Shown: positions 36,290-45,507, numbered from the stretch's first letter. The stretch is DNA of 64,000 bases from Pseudomonas fluorescens (GCA_902825215.1 LR782234.1:2976001-3040000); one strand, 5' to 3'. Notes: generated from the sequence alone by a model not told the origin. Made by a program: numbers and translations.

Positions 36290-36613
36290 TCAACCCGGTG
36301 CCGGCAAGCGTAACGACAGCAGCAGGTAGCTGAGGCTTTTGCCATGGCGGTCGAGCCCCGGGCTGCGATTCACCCCGCCTTCGAGTGCGTCGTCGAGGAC
36401 GAAATTCAGGGCCTGCAGGGTATCGATCTCGTAGCGCTGAACGCGTGAAGGCCGGCGGCTGGCGAACTGCTCGGCAACGCGCTCGACGGTCAGCTCGCGC
36501 TTGAGCCAGTCGTAGTGCGCGGCGTCCAGCGGCAGGACCACCACGCTGAGGATATTGCCTTTGTCACCGGCGCGGGCATGGGCGAAATCAGCAAGCGTGA
36601 CAAATGCAGTCAT
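36290..36613 (-). CDS. Small AtuA-related protein (partner domain)
   Basis: The 107-residue protein starts MTAFVTLADFAHARAGDKG at 36613, its ATG sharing one base with the stop of the upstream AtuA-like gene (TGATG). The sequence, with HARAGDKGNILSVVVLP and ALNFVLDDALEGGVNRSPGLDRHGKS, matches the small domain that is fused to the C-terminus of many AtuA/DUF1446 proteins and is a separate gene here. It should form a complex with its upstream neighbour. Function beyond that is unknown. Confidence 0.85.
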   Translation of the reverse strand: MTAFVTLADFAHARAGDKGNILSVVVLPLDAAHYDWLKRELTVERVAEQFASRRPSRVQRYEIDTLQALNFVLDDALEGGVNRSPGLDRHGKSLSYLLLSLRLPAPG

Positions 36614-37965
36614 CAGTACCACTCCAGGCGCGTCTCGATTTGATCGCGCGCAATCAGAAAACCGTGGGTGGCAATCGACTCGCTCAAGTGCCGGCGAACG
36701 CCGCCACCGCCAGCCGGGCCGTTGGTGTAGAGGGACTCGACCTCGGCCAGCAGCAGATCGACCTGGGCGCGGTCCTTGTGTACCAGACCGACCCTGACCG
36801 TCACGTCCGCCACCTGCGGCGCATGCGTCAGACACTGGTTGAGGTAGTCGCCACGGGCATCGTTGAACAGGCTGGCGACGCCGGCAATGTCGATCCACGG
36901 CTGCACTTGCGGGGCCAGTTGATCGAAACGTTGCAGGAGGATTTCGCGGGCAAGCTTCGCCCGATCGACCGCGCCGGGGCCGGCATAGGAGATTTCAGCC
37001 TCGCCAAACCACATGCCGCGCAGGCCCGCCAAACCTTTAAGCTGTGCGGGGCGCGGGTGGCCCTGAATACCGCTGATGGCCACGCGGTTGGGCGAGAGGG
37101 TGGTCACGCTGGCTTCGCCTAGGTCGAGCACCACATCCGGTGTGAGGTAACGGCGCGGGTCGTGGACTTCATACAGCAGTTGTTCCTTGACCGTGCGCTC
37201 GGTCACGCAGCCGCCGGAGCCCGCCGCTTTGGTGATCACCAGCGTGCCGTCCGCGCTGATCTCGGCGATCGGGCAGCCCAAATGCGCCGGATCGGGCACG
37301 TCCTTGATGCCGGGATGGCCAAAATAGCCGCCGGTGACTTGCGTGCAGCATTCCAGCAGATGCCCGGCGGCTGTAGCGATAGCCATTTTCTGCCAGTCAT
37401 CCGCCGCCCAGCCGAGACCATGGCGGATCGGACCCACCGCCAGCGAAGGGTCAGCAACCCGACCGCAGAGGACGATGCCGGCGCCGTCATTCAAGGCCTG
37501 GGTGATGCCGTCGGCACCGGTGTAGACGTTCACCGAAACTACATCGTGTTGCGCAACGTCGAGGTCCAGCCACTGCTCAAGACGCTGCTGTTCGACGTGC
37601 AACAAGTCATCGCCGAGCACGCAGGCGATCTTCAGATCAGCGTGGCGTCCGCCCAGTTCAGCGCGCAAACGTTGGGCGGCCGCGCGTGGATTCGCCGCGC
37701 CGCCATTGGTGATGATCGGGATGCCAGCCTCGATGCAGGTATCGAGCACCGGGCGCAGAAAGTCGAATAACCGCGCGGCATAACCGCTTTGCGGGTCAGC
37801 CTGTTTACGCAGTTGCGCCTCGGCGAGGGTGCGCTCGGCGAGCAGTTCATACATCAGATAGCGTTTGCCGCTGCGGCTGGCCAGATCCTGCGCCAGGCGC
37901 AAACCCGCGTCGGGGCGATCGTTGGCGAAACCTGCGCCACAACCGATATGAATTGTTGTTGTCAT
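36613..37965 (-). CDS. AtuA-like (DUF1446) protein
   Basis: The 450-residue product begins IHIGCGAGFANDRPDAGLRL and has VVSVNVYTGADGITQAL, IVLCGRVADPSLAVGPIRHGLG and KAAGSGGCVTERTVKEQLLYEV, the conserved blocks of the DUF1446/AtuA family. The founding member belongs to the acyclic terpene (citronellol) pathway of Pseudomonas, but most family members lie in unrelated catabolic clusters and their chemistry is unresolved. Here the carboxylate carrier and lack of atuC/atuF-type carboxylase genes argue against terpene use. It is translationally coupled to the small partner and divergent from a LysR gene. Confidence 0.87.
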   Translation of the reverse strand: MTTTIHIGCGAGFANDRPDAGLRLAQDLASRSGKRYLMYELLAERTLAEAQLRKQADPQSGYAARLFDFLRPVLDTCIEAGIPIITNGGAANPRAAAQRLRAELGGRHADLKIACVLGDDLLHVEQQRLEQWLDLDVAQHDVVSVNVYTGADGITQALNDGAGIVLCGRVADPSLAVGPIRHGLGWAADDWQKMAIATAAGHLLECCTQVTGGYFGHPGIKDVPDPAHLGCPIAEISADGTLVITKAAGSGGCVTERTVKEQLLYEVHDPRRYLTPDVVLDLGEASVTTLSPNRVAISGIQGHPRPAQLKGLAGLRGMWFGEAEISYAGPGAVDRAKLAREILLQRFDQLAPQVQPWIDIAGVASLFNDARGDYLNQCLTHAPQVADVTVRVGLVHKDRAQVDLLLAEVESLYTNGPAGGGGVRRHLSESIATHGFLIARDQIETRLEWY

Positions 37966-38068
37966 TGCGTCGGACTCGGCATGTGTTCGCGGCCATCATG
38001 CGAGCGTTGGATTGTTCTGTGAATTTTAAATATTCTAAGAATTAATCCATTAATTTTATCGGTCGAGC

Positions 38069-38968
38069 ATGGACATCAACTTCCGCCAACTGCGCGCGTT
38101 CATCCTGATCGCCGAGACCTCAAGCTTTACGCGCACCTCAGAGAAACTGCACGTCTCACAACCGGCGCTGAGCTACATCATCCGCAAGCTCGAAGAGACC
38201 ATCGGCCTGCAGCTGCTGGCGCGCAACACCCGCAGCGTCGAGCTGACCCCGGCCGGCGAACACTTCCTGCCTCAGGCCCAGGCCATGCTGCGCGACATGG
38301 AGAACGCTGTGCGCGATGCCCGCGAAACGCTGAATCTCAATCGCGGCAGCATTCGTTTGGCCGCGTTACCGACTGCGGCGGCGTCGTTTCTGCCGGAAAT
38401 CATTGCAGAGTTCATGCGCGAATTTCCCGGCGTGCAGGTATCGCTGCGCGATGGGCGCGCGGGGGAGGTGAGCCATTGGGTGCAAAGTGGCGAAGTCGAC
38501 CTGGGAATAACGTCGCGGCCGGAGGATCTGTCCGGACTGGAGTTCGACGCACTGATGGACGACAACCTGGTGCTGCTGGTGCGCCGGGATGCTTTGGCGG
38601 GTAGCTCTGACGAGCGTTGGCAGTCGCAGCCTTATATAGCGCTGACCCCGGACACCAGCATTCGCCCGTTGGCCGATGCGGCGTTGGCGTTGCTGGGTGT
38701 GAAGGCTGAATGTTCGTGGGAAGTTGCGCACATGAGTACTGCAGCGGCGCTGGTGCGCGCGGGGTTGGGGTTTACCTTGTTGCCGGCCAGCGCCACGAGG
38801 TTTTTGCGTGTTGATGCGGAGGTGGCGGTTTTGCCCATTGAACAGCCACAACAGCGGTCGTTGGGGTTGTTGCAGAGGAAACCGTTGAAGCAGACGCCGT
38901 CGATGCAGGCGTTTGTGCGCAGGTTGAGTGGCCAGTTTTGTGAGGGTGCAGAGGAAACGGGTTTTTAG
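38069..38968 (+). CDS. LysR-family regulator
   Basis: The 299-residue protein starts MDINFRQLRAFILIAETSSF and has a standard helix-turn-helix (FTRTSEKLHVSQPALSYIIRKLEETIG), then a periplasmic-binding-like effector domain (LPEIIAEFMREFPGVQVSLRD, WVQSGEVDLGITSRPEDLSG, and VRAGLGFTLLPASATRFL). It belongs to the CysB/GltC-like bulk of LysR proteins. It is divergent from the AtuA-CitMHS operon across 103 bp and probably regulates it. The final 15 residues are charged. Confidence 0.9.
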   Translation: MDINFRQLRAFILIAETSSFTRTSEKLHVSQPALSYIIRKLEETIGLQLLARNTRSVELTPAGEHFLPQAQAMLRDMENAVRDARETLNLNRGSIRLAALPTAAASFLPEIIAEFMREFPGVQVSLRDGRAGEVSHWVQSGEVDLGITSRPEDLSGLEFDALMDDNLVLLVRRDALAGSSDERWQSQPYIALTPDTSIRPLADAALALLGVKAECSWEVAHMSTAAALVRAGLGFTLLPASATRFLRVDAEVAVLPIEQPQQRSLGLLQRKPLKQTPSMQAFVRRLSGQFCEGAEETGF

Positions 38969-38986
38969 GGTCCGCTGCCGGACCCT
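38967..38986. terminator. Short GC-rich hairpin between convergent genes
   Basis: An 8-bp stem (AGGGTCCG / CGGACCCT) with a four-base loop overlaps the lysR stop codon and precedes the end of the convergent ClC gene. It lacks a T-run, so its termination strength is uncertain. Confidence 0.4.
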
Positions 38987-39002
38987 CGCAGCACGATAAA
39001 AC

Positions 39003-40352
39003 CTATCGCGCTGGACTCTTTGGCGTGGCAGCAGATTCAGCACTTTGGAGAAAACCTCGCGCCAATTGCTGATACAACTCAGGCCCCATTCTTGAACTGA
39101 CAGCCTTGGCAATCAAAGCGACCGCCATGAGACTGATCACCATACTGTGGCTGTCAATCATCTCCATCACGATGATTGCGGAGGTGATTGGCGACTGAGT
39201 CACGGCAGCCAGAAAACCAACCATGCACAGTGCAATCGTGGGCTGTGCGGCGAGGTGAAACAGTTCTGCGCTATTGGCACCGACGGCGGCCCCTACAGCG
39301 AGCGAGGGCGCGAAAATACCCCCGGGAATGCCAGAGAAGTAGGTCACTACGGTCGCCAGGAAGCGAGTAATGGGCGCATGCCATGGCAGGACTACATCGG
39401 AGGCGATGACCTGAGAGGTAATGCCGTAACCACTACCGAACGACATTCCGCCACTCAGCCAACCCAGTATTGCAACCACCCATCCGCAAATGCCGGCAAA
39501 CCACACGGGATGCAGCCGTCGCCATTGCCAGATGATGAAGTGGGGATGCCGCTGCGGCCATAACAACATCCGGCTAAACAAACCACCCAGTAGTCCACAG
39601 CCAATCCCTATCACTAATGCCGGGACAACGATGTCGATGTTGATGTCCTGAATGCCAAAATGACCGAAGTAGTTGTAGTTTCCTTGCAAGGCAATGGCAA
39701 CCATCCCGGAGAGGATGATGGTACTGAGAAGAACGCCGCTGGTACGGGTCTCCAGCTTGCGCCCAAGTTCTTCTACCGCGAATGCGATCCCGGCCAGGGG
39801 CGTATTGAAGGCAGCCGCAATACCAGCTGCACCTCCCGCCAGAATGAGATCCTCGCTGCGCACGATTCGCGCATTGGGCAGGAAGCGGTGAAAGAAGTGC
39901 ATGATGGATGCCGCAACTTGAACCGAGGGGCCTTCACGCCCCGCCGAAAAGCCGCCGGTCAGCGCTAGCGTTCCGAGGCCGATCTTGGCGAAAGCAATGC
40001 GCAGTGAAACCAGTCGTTCAATGGGCTTGCCTTGACGCGCGAGTCGTGTTGCAGCGATGACCTGAGGAATTCCGCTGCCTTGGGCACCGTCGAAAAAACG
40101 CGTCGTCAGCCAGACTACGAACATGCCGATCAGTGGGGTGTAAACAAGAGGAAGCCACGTTCGCTCTGCGGTCTGTTGAGCAAATTGGGCCAGGGCGATG
40201 TCCGCGAGCCTTGCAAAAGCCACTACCAGCAAGCCGGCAATGGTTGCCGCGATCCACAACGTGACCCTGGTGCGCCAGCGCATGGAGGCGAAGCCTCGGC
40301 GTAACAGCAATATCGGTTTGATCACCCGAAGAGTTCCCCTTGAAGTCGCCAT
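39003..40352 (-). CDS. ClC-family chloride/proton exchanger
   Basis: The start at 40352 (MATSRGTLRVIKPILLLRRG) gives 449 residues; longer starts add an unlikely N-terminus. The ion-binding segments are intact: GSGIP (S93), GREGPS with gating glutamate E140, and GGIFAPSLAVGA. IAFAVEELGRKL keeps the EE pair (194-195) that carries the proton glutamate of exchangers, so this is more likely an antiporter than a passive channel. There are no C-terminal CBS domains. It stands between a LysR gene and a divergent diguanylate cyclase, with no visible functional link. Confidence 0.9.
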   Translation of the reverse strand: MATSRGTLRVIKPILLLRRGFASMRWRTRVTLWIAATIAGLLVVAFARLADIALAQFAQQTAERTWLPLVYTPLIGMFVVWLTTRFFDGAQGSGIPQVIAATRLARQGKPIERLVSLRIAFAKIGLGTLALTGGFSAGREGPSVQVAASIMHFFHRFLPNARIVRSEDLILAGGAAGIAAAFNTPLAGIAFAVEELGRKLETRTSGVLLSTIILSGMVAIALQGNYNYFGHFGIQDINIDIVVPALVIGIGCGLLGGLFSRMLLWPQRHPHFIIWQWRRLHPVWFAGICGWVVAILGWLSGGMSFGSGYGITSQVIASDVVLPWHAPITRFLATVVTYFSGIPGGIFAPSLAVGAAVGANSAELFHLAAQPTIALCMVGFLAAVTQSPITSAIIVMEMIDSHSMVISLMAVALIAKAVSSRMGPELYQQLARGFLQSAESAATPKSPAR

Positions 40353-40478
40353 ATTGACCGCAAGACTAACCAAATAAGCAGCTCCTTCCAAACAGCTTTG
40401 GCGCCGTCGCAATTCCTCGCAGTACACCCTGTAAAAAGGGATATGATCGCGCTCAACGACTCAGATCCCACATGACTT

Positions 40479-41363
40479 ATGGCCATCGATTTACAAACGC
40501 TCTATCCCAAACTGATCCATCTGATGCTGGATACGGTTTTTGTGGTCGATGAAAGCGACCACATAGTTTTTGTGAGTGATGCCTGTAAGACCCTGTTGGG
40601 TTACCTGCCTGATGAGCTGATTGGCACCAATATCACCCGTTACATGCATCCCGAAGACCTGGATGCGACGCGGGCTTCGATTACTCGGGTCATGAGTGGT
40701 CAACCTCATTTTGATTTCCGCAACCGTTACATCCGCAAGGATGGGGCCGTCGTGTACATCCTCTGGGCTGCATTCTGGTCGGAGGAAGTGGGTGCCAGGA
40801 TTGGGGTCGCAAGAAACGTTACAGCTCTAGCCAAAGCCGAGGAGGAATTACGCTTCCTCGCTCACCACGATCCGCTGACGAAATTAACCAACAGGTCGCT
40901 CTTTAATGATCGACTGATATCTGCACTGCGCACTGCACAGCGCCAAGGTAATGAGCTGGCTTTGCTGTTTCTGGATATCAATGACTTCAAGAGTATCAAT
41001 GATCTTCATGGCCACGCAGCGGGGGACCGTGTTCTGTGCATTGTTGCCCAGCGTCTGAAAAGCTGTGTGCGTGAGATAGACACCGTGGCTCGCATTGGTG
41101 GCGATGAATTCACGGTGCTGCTGACAGACGTTACGTCGAGGGACGCGATTTCCCAACGGCTGGATCAGATTCACAAAGTAATGTCTGAGCCACTGCCCCC
41201 CGAATTTGCCGCACTCACGATGCCATTGTGCAGTATCGGCGTTGCCTATTATCCGGAGCACGGAAAGGATGCCGATACACTGCTCACTCATTCTGATAGT
41301 GAAATGTATCGTATGAAGAGGTATCGCAACGTGGGAAGTTTGAGGCAGATCAAGGTCGACTAA
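40479..41363 (+). CDS. PAS-GGDEF diguanylate cyclase
   Basis: The 294-residue protein has a PAS domain (about 10-118; DTVFVVDESDHIVFVSDACK, LLGYLPDELIG, RYIRKDGAVVYILWAAFW) and a GGDEF domain (about 128-290). The active-site motif RIGGDEF (GGDEF at 207-211) is complete, and the inhibitory RxxD I-site (R198-D201) lies five residues before it, so it should make cyclic-di-GMP with product inhibition. HHDPLTKLTNRSLFNDRL is the standard GGDEF entry. No membrane segment or signal peptide is seen, so it should be cytosolic. It is 60 bp upstream of the SulP gene. Confidence 0.94.
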   Translation: MAIDLQTLYPKLIHLMLDTVFVVDESDHIVFVSDACKTLLGYLPDELIGTNITRYMHPEDLDATRASITRVMSGQPHFDFRNRYIRKDGAVVYILWAAFWSEEVGARIGVARNVTALAKAEEELRFLAHHDPLTKLTNRSLFNDRLISALRTAQRQGNELALLFLDINDFKSINDLHGHAAGDRVLCIVAQRLKSCVREIDTVARIGGDEFTVLLTDVTSRDAISQRLDQIHKVMSEPLPPEFAALTMPLCSIGVAYYPEHGKDADTLLTHSDSEMYRMKRYRNVGSLRQIKVD

Positions 41364-41423
41364 GACGTTTCGAATTATCAGTGCTGTCAATGTCATCCGC
41401 ATTCAACCACTGGGGAGCTAACC

Positions 41424-43100
41424 ATGACTGCGATCGGTGAGGCATGGAAGGCAGGGTTGTTGGGACGAGGACATTGGATTCGCAATCTGGTGTCTGGCGT
41501 GATCGTCGGCATCGTGGCACTCCCGCTGGCCATGGCGTTTGCCATCGCCTCTGGCGTCAAACCCGAGCAAGGCATCTACACCGCAATCATCGGTGGCCTG
41601 CTGGTTTCGCTCTTTGGTGGAAGCCGCTTGCAGATTGCCGGGCCGACAGGTGCGTTCATCGTGATTCTGGCGGGTGTCACGGCCGAGCATGGCGTTGACG
41701 GGTTGCAAATCGCCACGATGATGGCCGGGGCGATATTGCTATTACTGGGGATGGCCCGGCTCGGTGCGATCATCAAGTTCATACCCGACCCGGTCATCGT
41801 CGGATTCACTGCGGGCATCGGCGTGATCATTTGGGTCGGGCAGTGGAAAGACTTTTTCGGTTTGCCGAAGGTCGGGGGAGAGCACTTCCATCAAAAACTC
41901 TGGCATCTGCTTCAGGCTCTGCCGAATCTTCATCTGGCCACGACCCTGCTGGCGGTACTCAGCCTTTTTCTGGTCATCAGCACGTCCAGAATCCCCGGTC
42001 TCAAACGGGTGCCTGGCCCATTGATCGCCATGGCGGTCGCGACAGCGATACAGTCCATCTTTCATTTCGAGGGGGTCGCTACGATTGGCAGTGCCTTTGG
42101 TGGCATACCGCAAGGTTTGCCAACGGTGGGCCTGCCGGAAATCACGCTGTCGCGTGTTATCGATCTGATTGGTCCGGCATTCACTATCGCCATGCTTGGG
42201 GCAATCGAATCGCTGCTGTCCGCGACGGTGGCCGATGGCATGGCAGGTACTAAACACGACTCCAATCAGGAGCTGATCGGGCAGGGCGTTGCCAACCTGG
42301 TCACGCCGCTGTTCGGCGGCTTCGCCGCTACCGGTGCGATTGCCCGCACGGCAACCAATATCCGTAACGGCGCCACCAGCCCACTGGCCGGCATTATCCA
42401 CGCGCTGACCTTGCTGCTGATTATTCTGTTTCTCGCGCCTCTGGCTTCAAACATCCCGCTGTGCGCGCTGGCCGCAATTCTGTTTGTGGTCGCGTACAAC
42501 ATGAGCGAGCTGAAGCACTTCAAACGCATGGTCCAGCGCGCCCCGCGAGCAGACGTTTCGATCCTGCTCATCACCTTCGTTCTTACGGTGTTCAGCGACC
42601 TGGTGATCGCCGTGAATATCGGCGTCATTCTTGCGATGCTGCACTTCATGCGCCGCATGGCCTCATCGGTGGAAGTGCAGCAGGTCGTCGAGCAAGATCT
42701 GGAGGAAGAGCTGAGGGCCAACGGACAGACTCGGCTGCCGGTAGGCACTTTGATTTACACGATTGAAGGGCCCTTGTTTTTCGGCGCGGCAGAGACCTTC
42801 GAACGCGTCCTGGCACATACACATACCGACCCACGCCTGCTGATTATCCGCTTGAAGCGCGTACCGTTCATGGATATCACGGGCCTGCAGGTGCTGGAGG
42901 AAGTCATCGAGCAACTGCATGAACGGCATATCGTGGTGAAACTGTGCGAGGCGAATTTGACGGTGTTCAACAAGCTCGACAAGGTGGGGATTCTGCAATC
43001 GATCGGCGCGGAGCATTACCACGCCGACTTCAAAACCGCGCTGGTTGAAGCGGCCAATTTCGCAGAGGAAGCACCGGCGCTCCGAAAGCCAGCTCCGTGA
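41424..43100 (+). CDS. SulP-family anion transporter with STAS domain
   Basis: The 558-residue protein has the SulP core (GVIVGIVALPLAMAFAIASG, LFGGSRLQIAGPTGAFIVIL, FTAGIGVIIWVGQWKDFFG, IESLLSATVADGMAGTKHDS) and a C-terminal STAS domain (from about 440; IYTIEGPLFFGAAETFE, RLKRVPFMDITGLQVLEE). The motif IAGPTGAF is the anion-binding loop. SulP members transport sulfate, bicarbonate, dicarboxylates or other anions; no carbonic anhydrase gene is adjacent to suggest bicarbonate. GGAG lies seven bases before the ATG. It follows the diguanylate cyclase on the same strand. Confidence 0.93.
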   Translation: MTAIGEAWKAGLLGRGHWIRNLVSGVIVGIVALPLAMAFAIASGVKPEQGIYTAIIGGLLVSLFGGSRLQIAGPTGAFIVILAGVTAEHGVDGLQIATMMAGAILLLLGMARLGAIIKFIPDPVIVGFTAGIGVIIWVGQWKDFFGLPKVGGEHFHQKLWHLLQALPNLHLATTLLAVLSLFLVISTSRIPGLKRVPGPLIAMAVATAIQSIFHFEGVATIGSAFGGIPQGLPTVGLPEITLSRVIDLIGPAFTIAMLGAIESLLSATVADGMAGTKHDSNQELIGQGVANLVTPLFGGFAATGAIARTATNIRNGATSPLAGIIHALTLLLIILFLAPLASNIPLCALAAILFVVAYNMSELKHFKRMVQRAPRADVSILLITFVLTVFSDLVIAVNIGVILAMLHFMRRMASSVEVQQVVEQDLEEELRANGQTRLPVGTLIYTIEGPLFFGAAETFERVLAHTHTDPRLLIIRLKRVPFMDITGLQVLEEVIEQLHERHIVVKLCEANLTVFNKLDKVGILQSIGAEHYHADFKTALVEAANFAEEAPALRKPAP

Positions 43101-43140
43101 TGACCTTCAGTCCCCGCCTGCTCGCGGAGCCGGGTCGCCG

Positions 43141-43710
43141 TTAATTGCTAAATCGCAGAGGCCCGAACGCTCGGTATGAATCGATCAAAGAATCGAAAAG
43201 CGAGATATCCGAGCGACTTCTAGCAAAGAGCTGGGCACCGACAACAGCAGCGAAAATTGCACGGGCTCTGGATTCACTCTCACTTGATTCGCACACCTTC
43301 GCAGCCAATAGAAGCTTGCTTAACCACGCAATGTTGACATCAGCAAAGGTCTGAATTTCTTTTGTCATCTCAATGGGCAAGGTATCGGTTTCAGCGCCCA
43401 TGAAACTACCCAGACAAAGGCGATTGTCGGCTTCAAGCGATCTACGGAAGATTTCAGGAAAGCGACGCAGAGCGTCGATCGGAGATGGGCTTTCTGATTC
43501 GATGGCCTCTAGCGCGAGCGCACCGTCCTCCCAATAACGTTTGGCAACCGCAATACCCAGATCGGCTTTGCTTGGAAAATGGTAGTAAATACTCGCCGCT
43601 TTTATACCAACATCTTGCGCAAGGTCGCGGAAATTCAAACCATTGTAGCCCTGCGATTGGGCAATCTTTTTGGCCGCCAGCAGAATGGCTTCTTTGGAGT
43701 TGACGCTCAT
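43141..43710 (-). CDS. TetR-family regulator
   Basis: The 189-residue protein has a clear helix-turn-helix (LNFRDLAQDVGIKAASIYYH) with FPSKADLGIAVAKRYWEDGAL after it, and a helical C-terminal domain with an unusual serine- and glutamate-rich stretch (CESSESESRARAIF). The gene reads toward the SulP gene end. A CTACC-N8-GGTAG sequence lies in its own promoter, and related sequences precede the glutathione-transferase gene just upstream on the same strand, which suggests autoregulation and control of that gene. Its base composition is less GC-rich than its neighbours, hinting at transfer. Confidence 0.9.
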   Translation of the reverse strand: MSVNSKEAILLAAKKIAQSQGYNGLNFRDLAQDVGIKAASIYYHFPSKADLGIAVAKRYWEDGALALEAIESESPSPIDALRRFPEIFRRSLEADNRLCLGSFMGAETDTLPIEMTKEIQTFADVNIAWLSKLLLAAKVCESSESESRARAIFAAVVGAQLFARSRSDISLFDSLIDSYRAFGPLRFSN

Positions 43711-43771
43711 GTTGGTGCCTTTCGTCTAGGGACGATCTCTCAAAATTGGAAAGCTAATTTACAGCAAAGAC

Positions 43772-43789
43772 CTACCGTGTGACAGGTAG
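43772..43789. promoter_or_regulatory. Palindromic operator in the tetR promoter
   Basis: CTACC-GTGTGACA-GGTAG lies 62 bp upstream of the tetR start. Its half-sites equal those at 44648-44661 in front of the glutathione-transferase gene. Confidence 0.6.
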
Positions 43790-43910
43790 AGTGTAGGAGG
43801 CGAGCCGTGAGCGCAACGTGACTTGAGTGCTCAAGTAGAGGCTGTTCACTAGGGTCACCGAGAAGGACAAGGCTGTGGCGATCTCGGCGCACGTAGTTTC
43901 CATTGAGATG

Positions 43911-44612
43911 TTACTGGGCTGGCGAATCCAGCTCGGGAATGCCGCTGTTCCGATCAGCGTAGGCCGCCTGGAAGCTCGGACGTTTTGTCCAACGCTGCCA
44001 GTACGCATCCAGGAACTCAAAACGCTCGTCCAGTGGAGTTGCATTGACCGGGAATTTCGAAAAGGCGATCGCGGTTGCCAAGGTAATGTCCGAGAAGGTC
44101 GGGGCATCGCCGCCGAGCAGCCATTCGCGGCCGTCTGACAGATGACGATTAACCAGTGCCGCGTGAGCCAAAGCTTCCTTGCGGCAGTGTTCGCCCCAAG
44201 CCTCATTTTTGGTCAGTTCCAGCTTGAAGCCCAGCCCGGTGTGCAACACGTGGAACGCTGTAACGATGCGGTACAGGATGTGCACCCACACCCGGTTGTC
44301 CCACATGTTATCCAGCCCCTGTTCCAGTGCTGTCGCTCCCATTATTTTCCGACCGGGATACTCCTGATCAAGATAACGAACGATGGCGGCCGTTTCGGAA
44401 ATGTAGCTACCGTCTGCCAGTTGCAGGGTGGGAGTTTCGCCCCACGGATTCATATTCAAATGACGCCAGCCACGCTGTTCGCCTAAGGGGGACATGTCAT
44501 AGATGGTCTCGGCAAATTGGTCGGCAATGCCCTTTTCGTGCATGAACAGACGCAGACGCTGTGGGTTTGGAAAGGCCGAAGGCGAAGTGAAAAGCTGAAG
44601 TTTATTAGTCAT
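43911..44612 (-). CDS. Glutathione S-transferase-like protein
   Basis: The 233-residue protein has an N-terminal thioredoxin-like domain (KLQLFTSPSAFPNPQRLRLFMHEKG; PWGETPTLQLADGSYISETAAIVRYLDQEYPG with the conserved Pro and ESxAI-type glutathione site as SETAAI) and a C-terminal helical domain (DNMWDNRVWVHILYRIVTAF; FSDITLATAIAFSKF). The first-strand catalytic residue is probably S10 in TSPSAFPN. Such enzymes conjugate or reduce electrophiles with glutathione. Operator palindromes in its promoter match one in front of the adjacent tetR gene, so induction by a toxic electrophile is a reasonable inference. Confidence 0.9.
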   Translation of the reverse strand: MTNKLQLFTSPSAFPNPQRLRLFMHEKGIADQFAETIYDMSPLGEQRGWRHLNMNPWGETPTLQLADGSYISETAAIVRYLDQEYPGRKIMGATALEQGLDNMWDNRVWVHILYRIVTAFHVLHTGLGFKLELTKNEAWGEHCRKEALAHAALVNRHLSDGREWLLGGDAPTFSDITLATAIAFSKFPVNATPLDERFEFLDAYWQRWTKRPSFQAAYADRNSGIPELDSPAQ

Positions 44613-44647
44613 GGTCGATCCTGCAGAGTGGTGGCCGGGTTATCTAT

Positions 44648-44715
44648 CTACCGTTTGGTAGGTAAACCTTATCGAGCAACTCTGGGTGCGTCAACATCTA
44701 TCTAGCATTCGTTAG
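44648..44715. promoter_or_regulatory. Two TetR-type operators before the GST gene
   Basis: CTACC-GTTT-GGTAG (44648-44661, perfect) and CTAGC-ATTC-GTTAG (44702-44715, one mismatch) lie 36-103 bp upstream of the GST start, about 54 bp apart. They share half-sites with 43772-43789. Confidence 0.65.
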
Positions 44716-44722
44716 GTAGATT

Positions 44723-45039
44723 TTTATTGGGGGTGTTCTGGCTGCATCGGTTCGATTGAGGAGAATCGCTCGCTGGAGCTAGAGCTGGGGAAGAGAGTGG
44801 GATCTAACATCGGGCACGAGATAGAACTGCGTCATCCTGGTTTCGTGATTGCAAGGATTTGACCAGCCACAACATCCTCAGCATGGGCACCTATTTCGCC
44901 GGACAGTTTTCCCTGACCGCTTCGTAAGCGACTGGCGCCAAGCGCTTGAACACCGCCTCCTACAAAACGCTGCGGCAACTGTAGGTGCTGCAGATCATGC
45001 GTGGATTCCCTGTTCTGGATCGCGGTGACCGCAGCGATT
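44723..45039. other. Gene-free stretch
   Basis: This stretch lies between the GST promoter and the phosphoesterase stop codon. I see no convincing coding frame, repeat or hairpin in it. Short frames are broken by stops on both strands. It could hold remnants of a decayed gene but none is recognisable. Confidence 0.4.
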
Positions 45040-45507
45040 TCAGGCGGGGGTATCCAGCAGGGAAATCAGGCGCGGCTTGATGCTGTCGGGTTGTATCTCG
45101 AGAATTGCCAGCGTGACCGGCAATTTGAAACGCCGAGGGCCGGCGCTACCAGGGTTCACGTATAGACGATCGCCGCGCCATTCGATGCGCGGTTTGTGGG
45201 AATGGCCGGTGACGATGAGCTTTATGTCTGGATCTAAATCGGCGGGGACGTCGGCGATGTCGTGGATAAGCAAGGTGTGCCAGCCGTTGAGATTGCAGGT
45301 CAGAAGGTCGGGGATATCTTTCGCCCATGGGCTGCTGAGATCATTGTTGCCGCGCACGGCGTGAACGGGAGCAATTTCGGACAATTGGGCAAGGATATCC
45401 GGGTTGCCGATGTCGCCGGCGTGGATGATCAGGTCACAGCCTTGAAGCGCGTCGATGGCTTCGGGGCGGAGGAGATTGTGAGTGTCGGATATTACGGCGG
45501 TTTTCAT
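45040..45507 (-). CDS. YfcE/MJ0936-type metallophosphoesterase
   Basis: The 155-residue protein is a small calcineurin-like phosphoesterase with every metal motif in order: AVISDTHN (D-x-H), IIHAGDIG (G-D), AVRGNNDL (G-N-N-D), LLIHD (H), and IVTGHSHKPRI (G-H-x-H). LYVNPGSAGPRRFKLP is the family's final conserved block. Members hydrolyse phosphodiesters or phosphomonoesters such as bis-p-nitrophenyl phosphate in vitro, with varied physiological roles. ATG at 45507. Transcribed alone. Confidence 0.93.
   Translation of the reverse strand: MKTAVISDTHNLLRPEAIDALQGCDLIIHAGDIGNPDILAQLSEIAPVHAVRGNNDLSSPWAKDIPDLLTCNLNGWHTLLIHDIADVPADLDPDIKLIVTGHSHKPRIEWRGDRLYVNPGSAGPRRFKLPVTLAILEIQPDSIKPRLISLLDTPA

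Noticed and set aside
44723-45039. Possible decayed gene in the gap
   Set aside because: Short frames are broken by stops and no protein family could be recognised.
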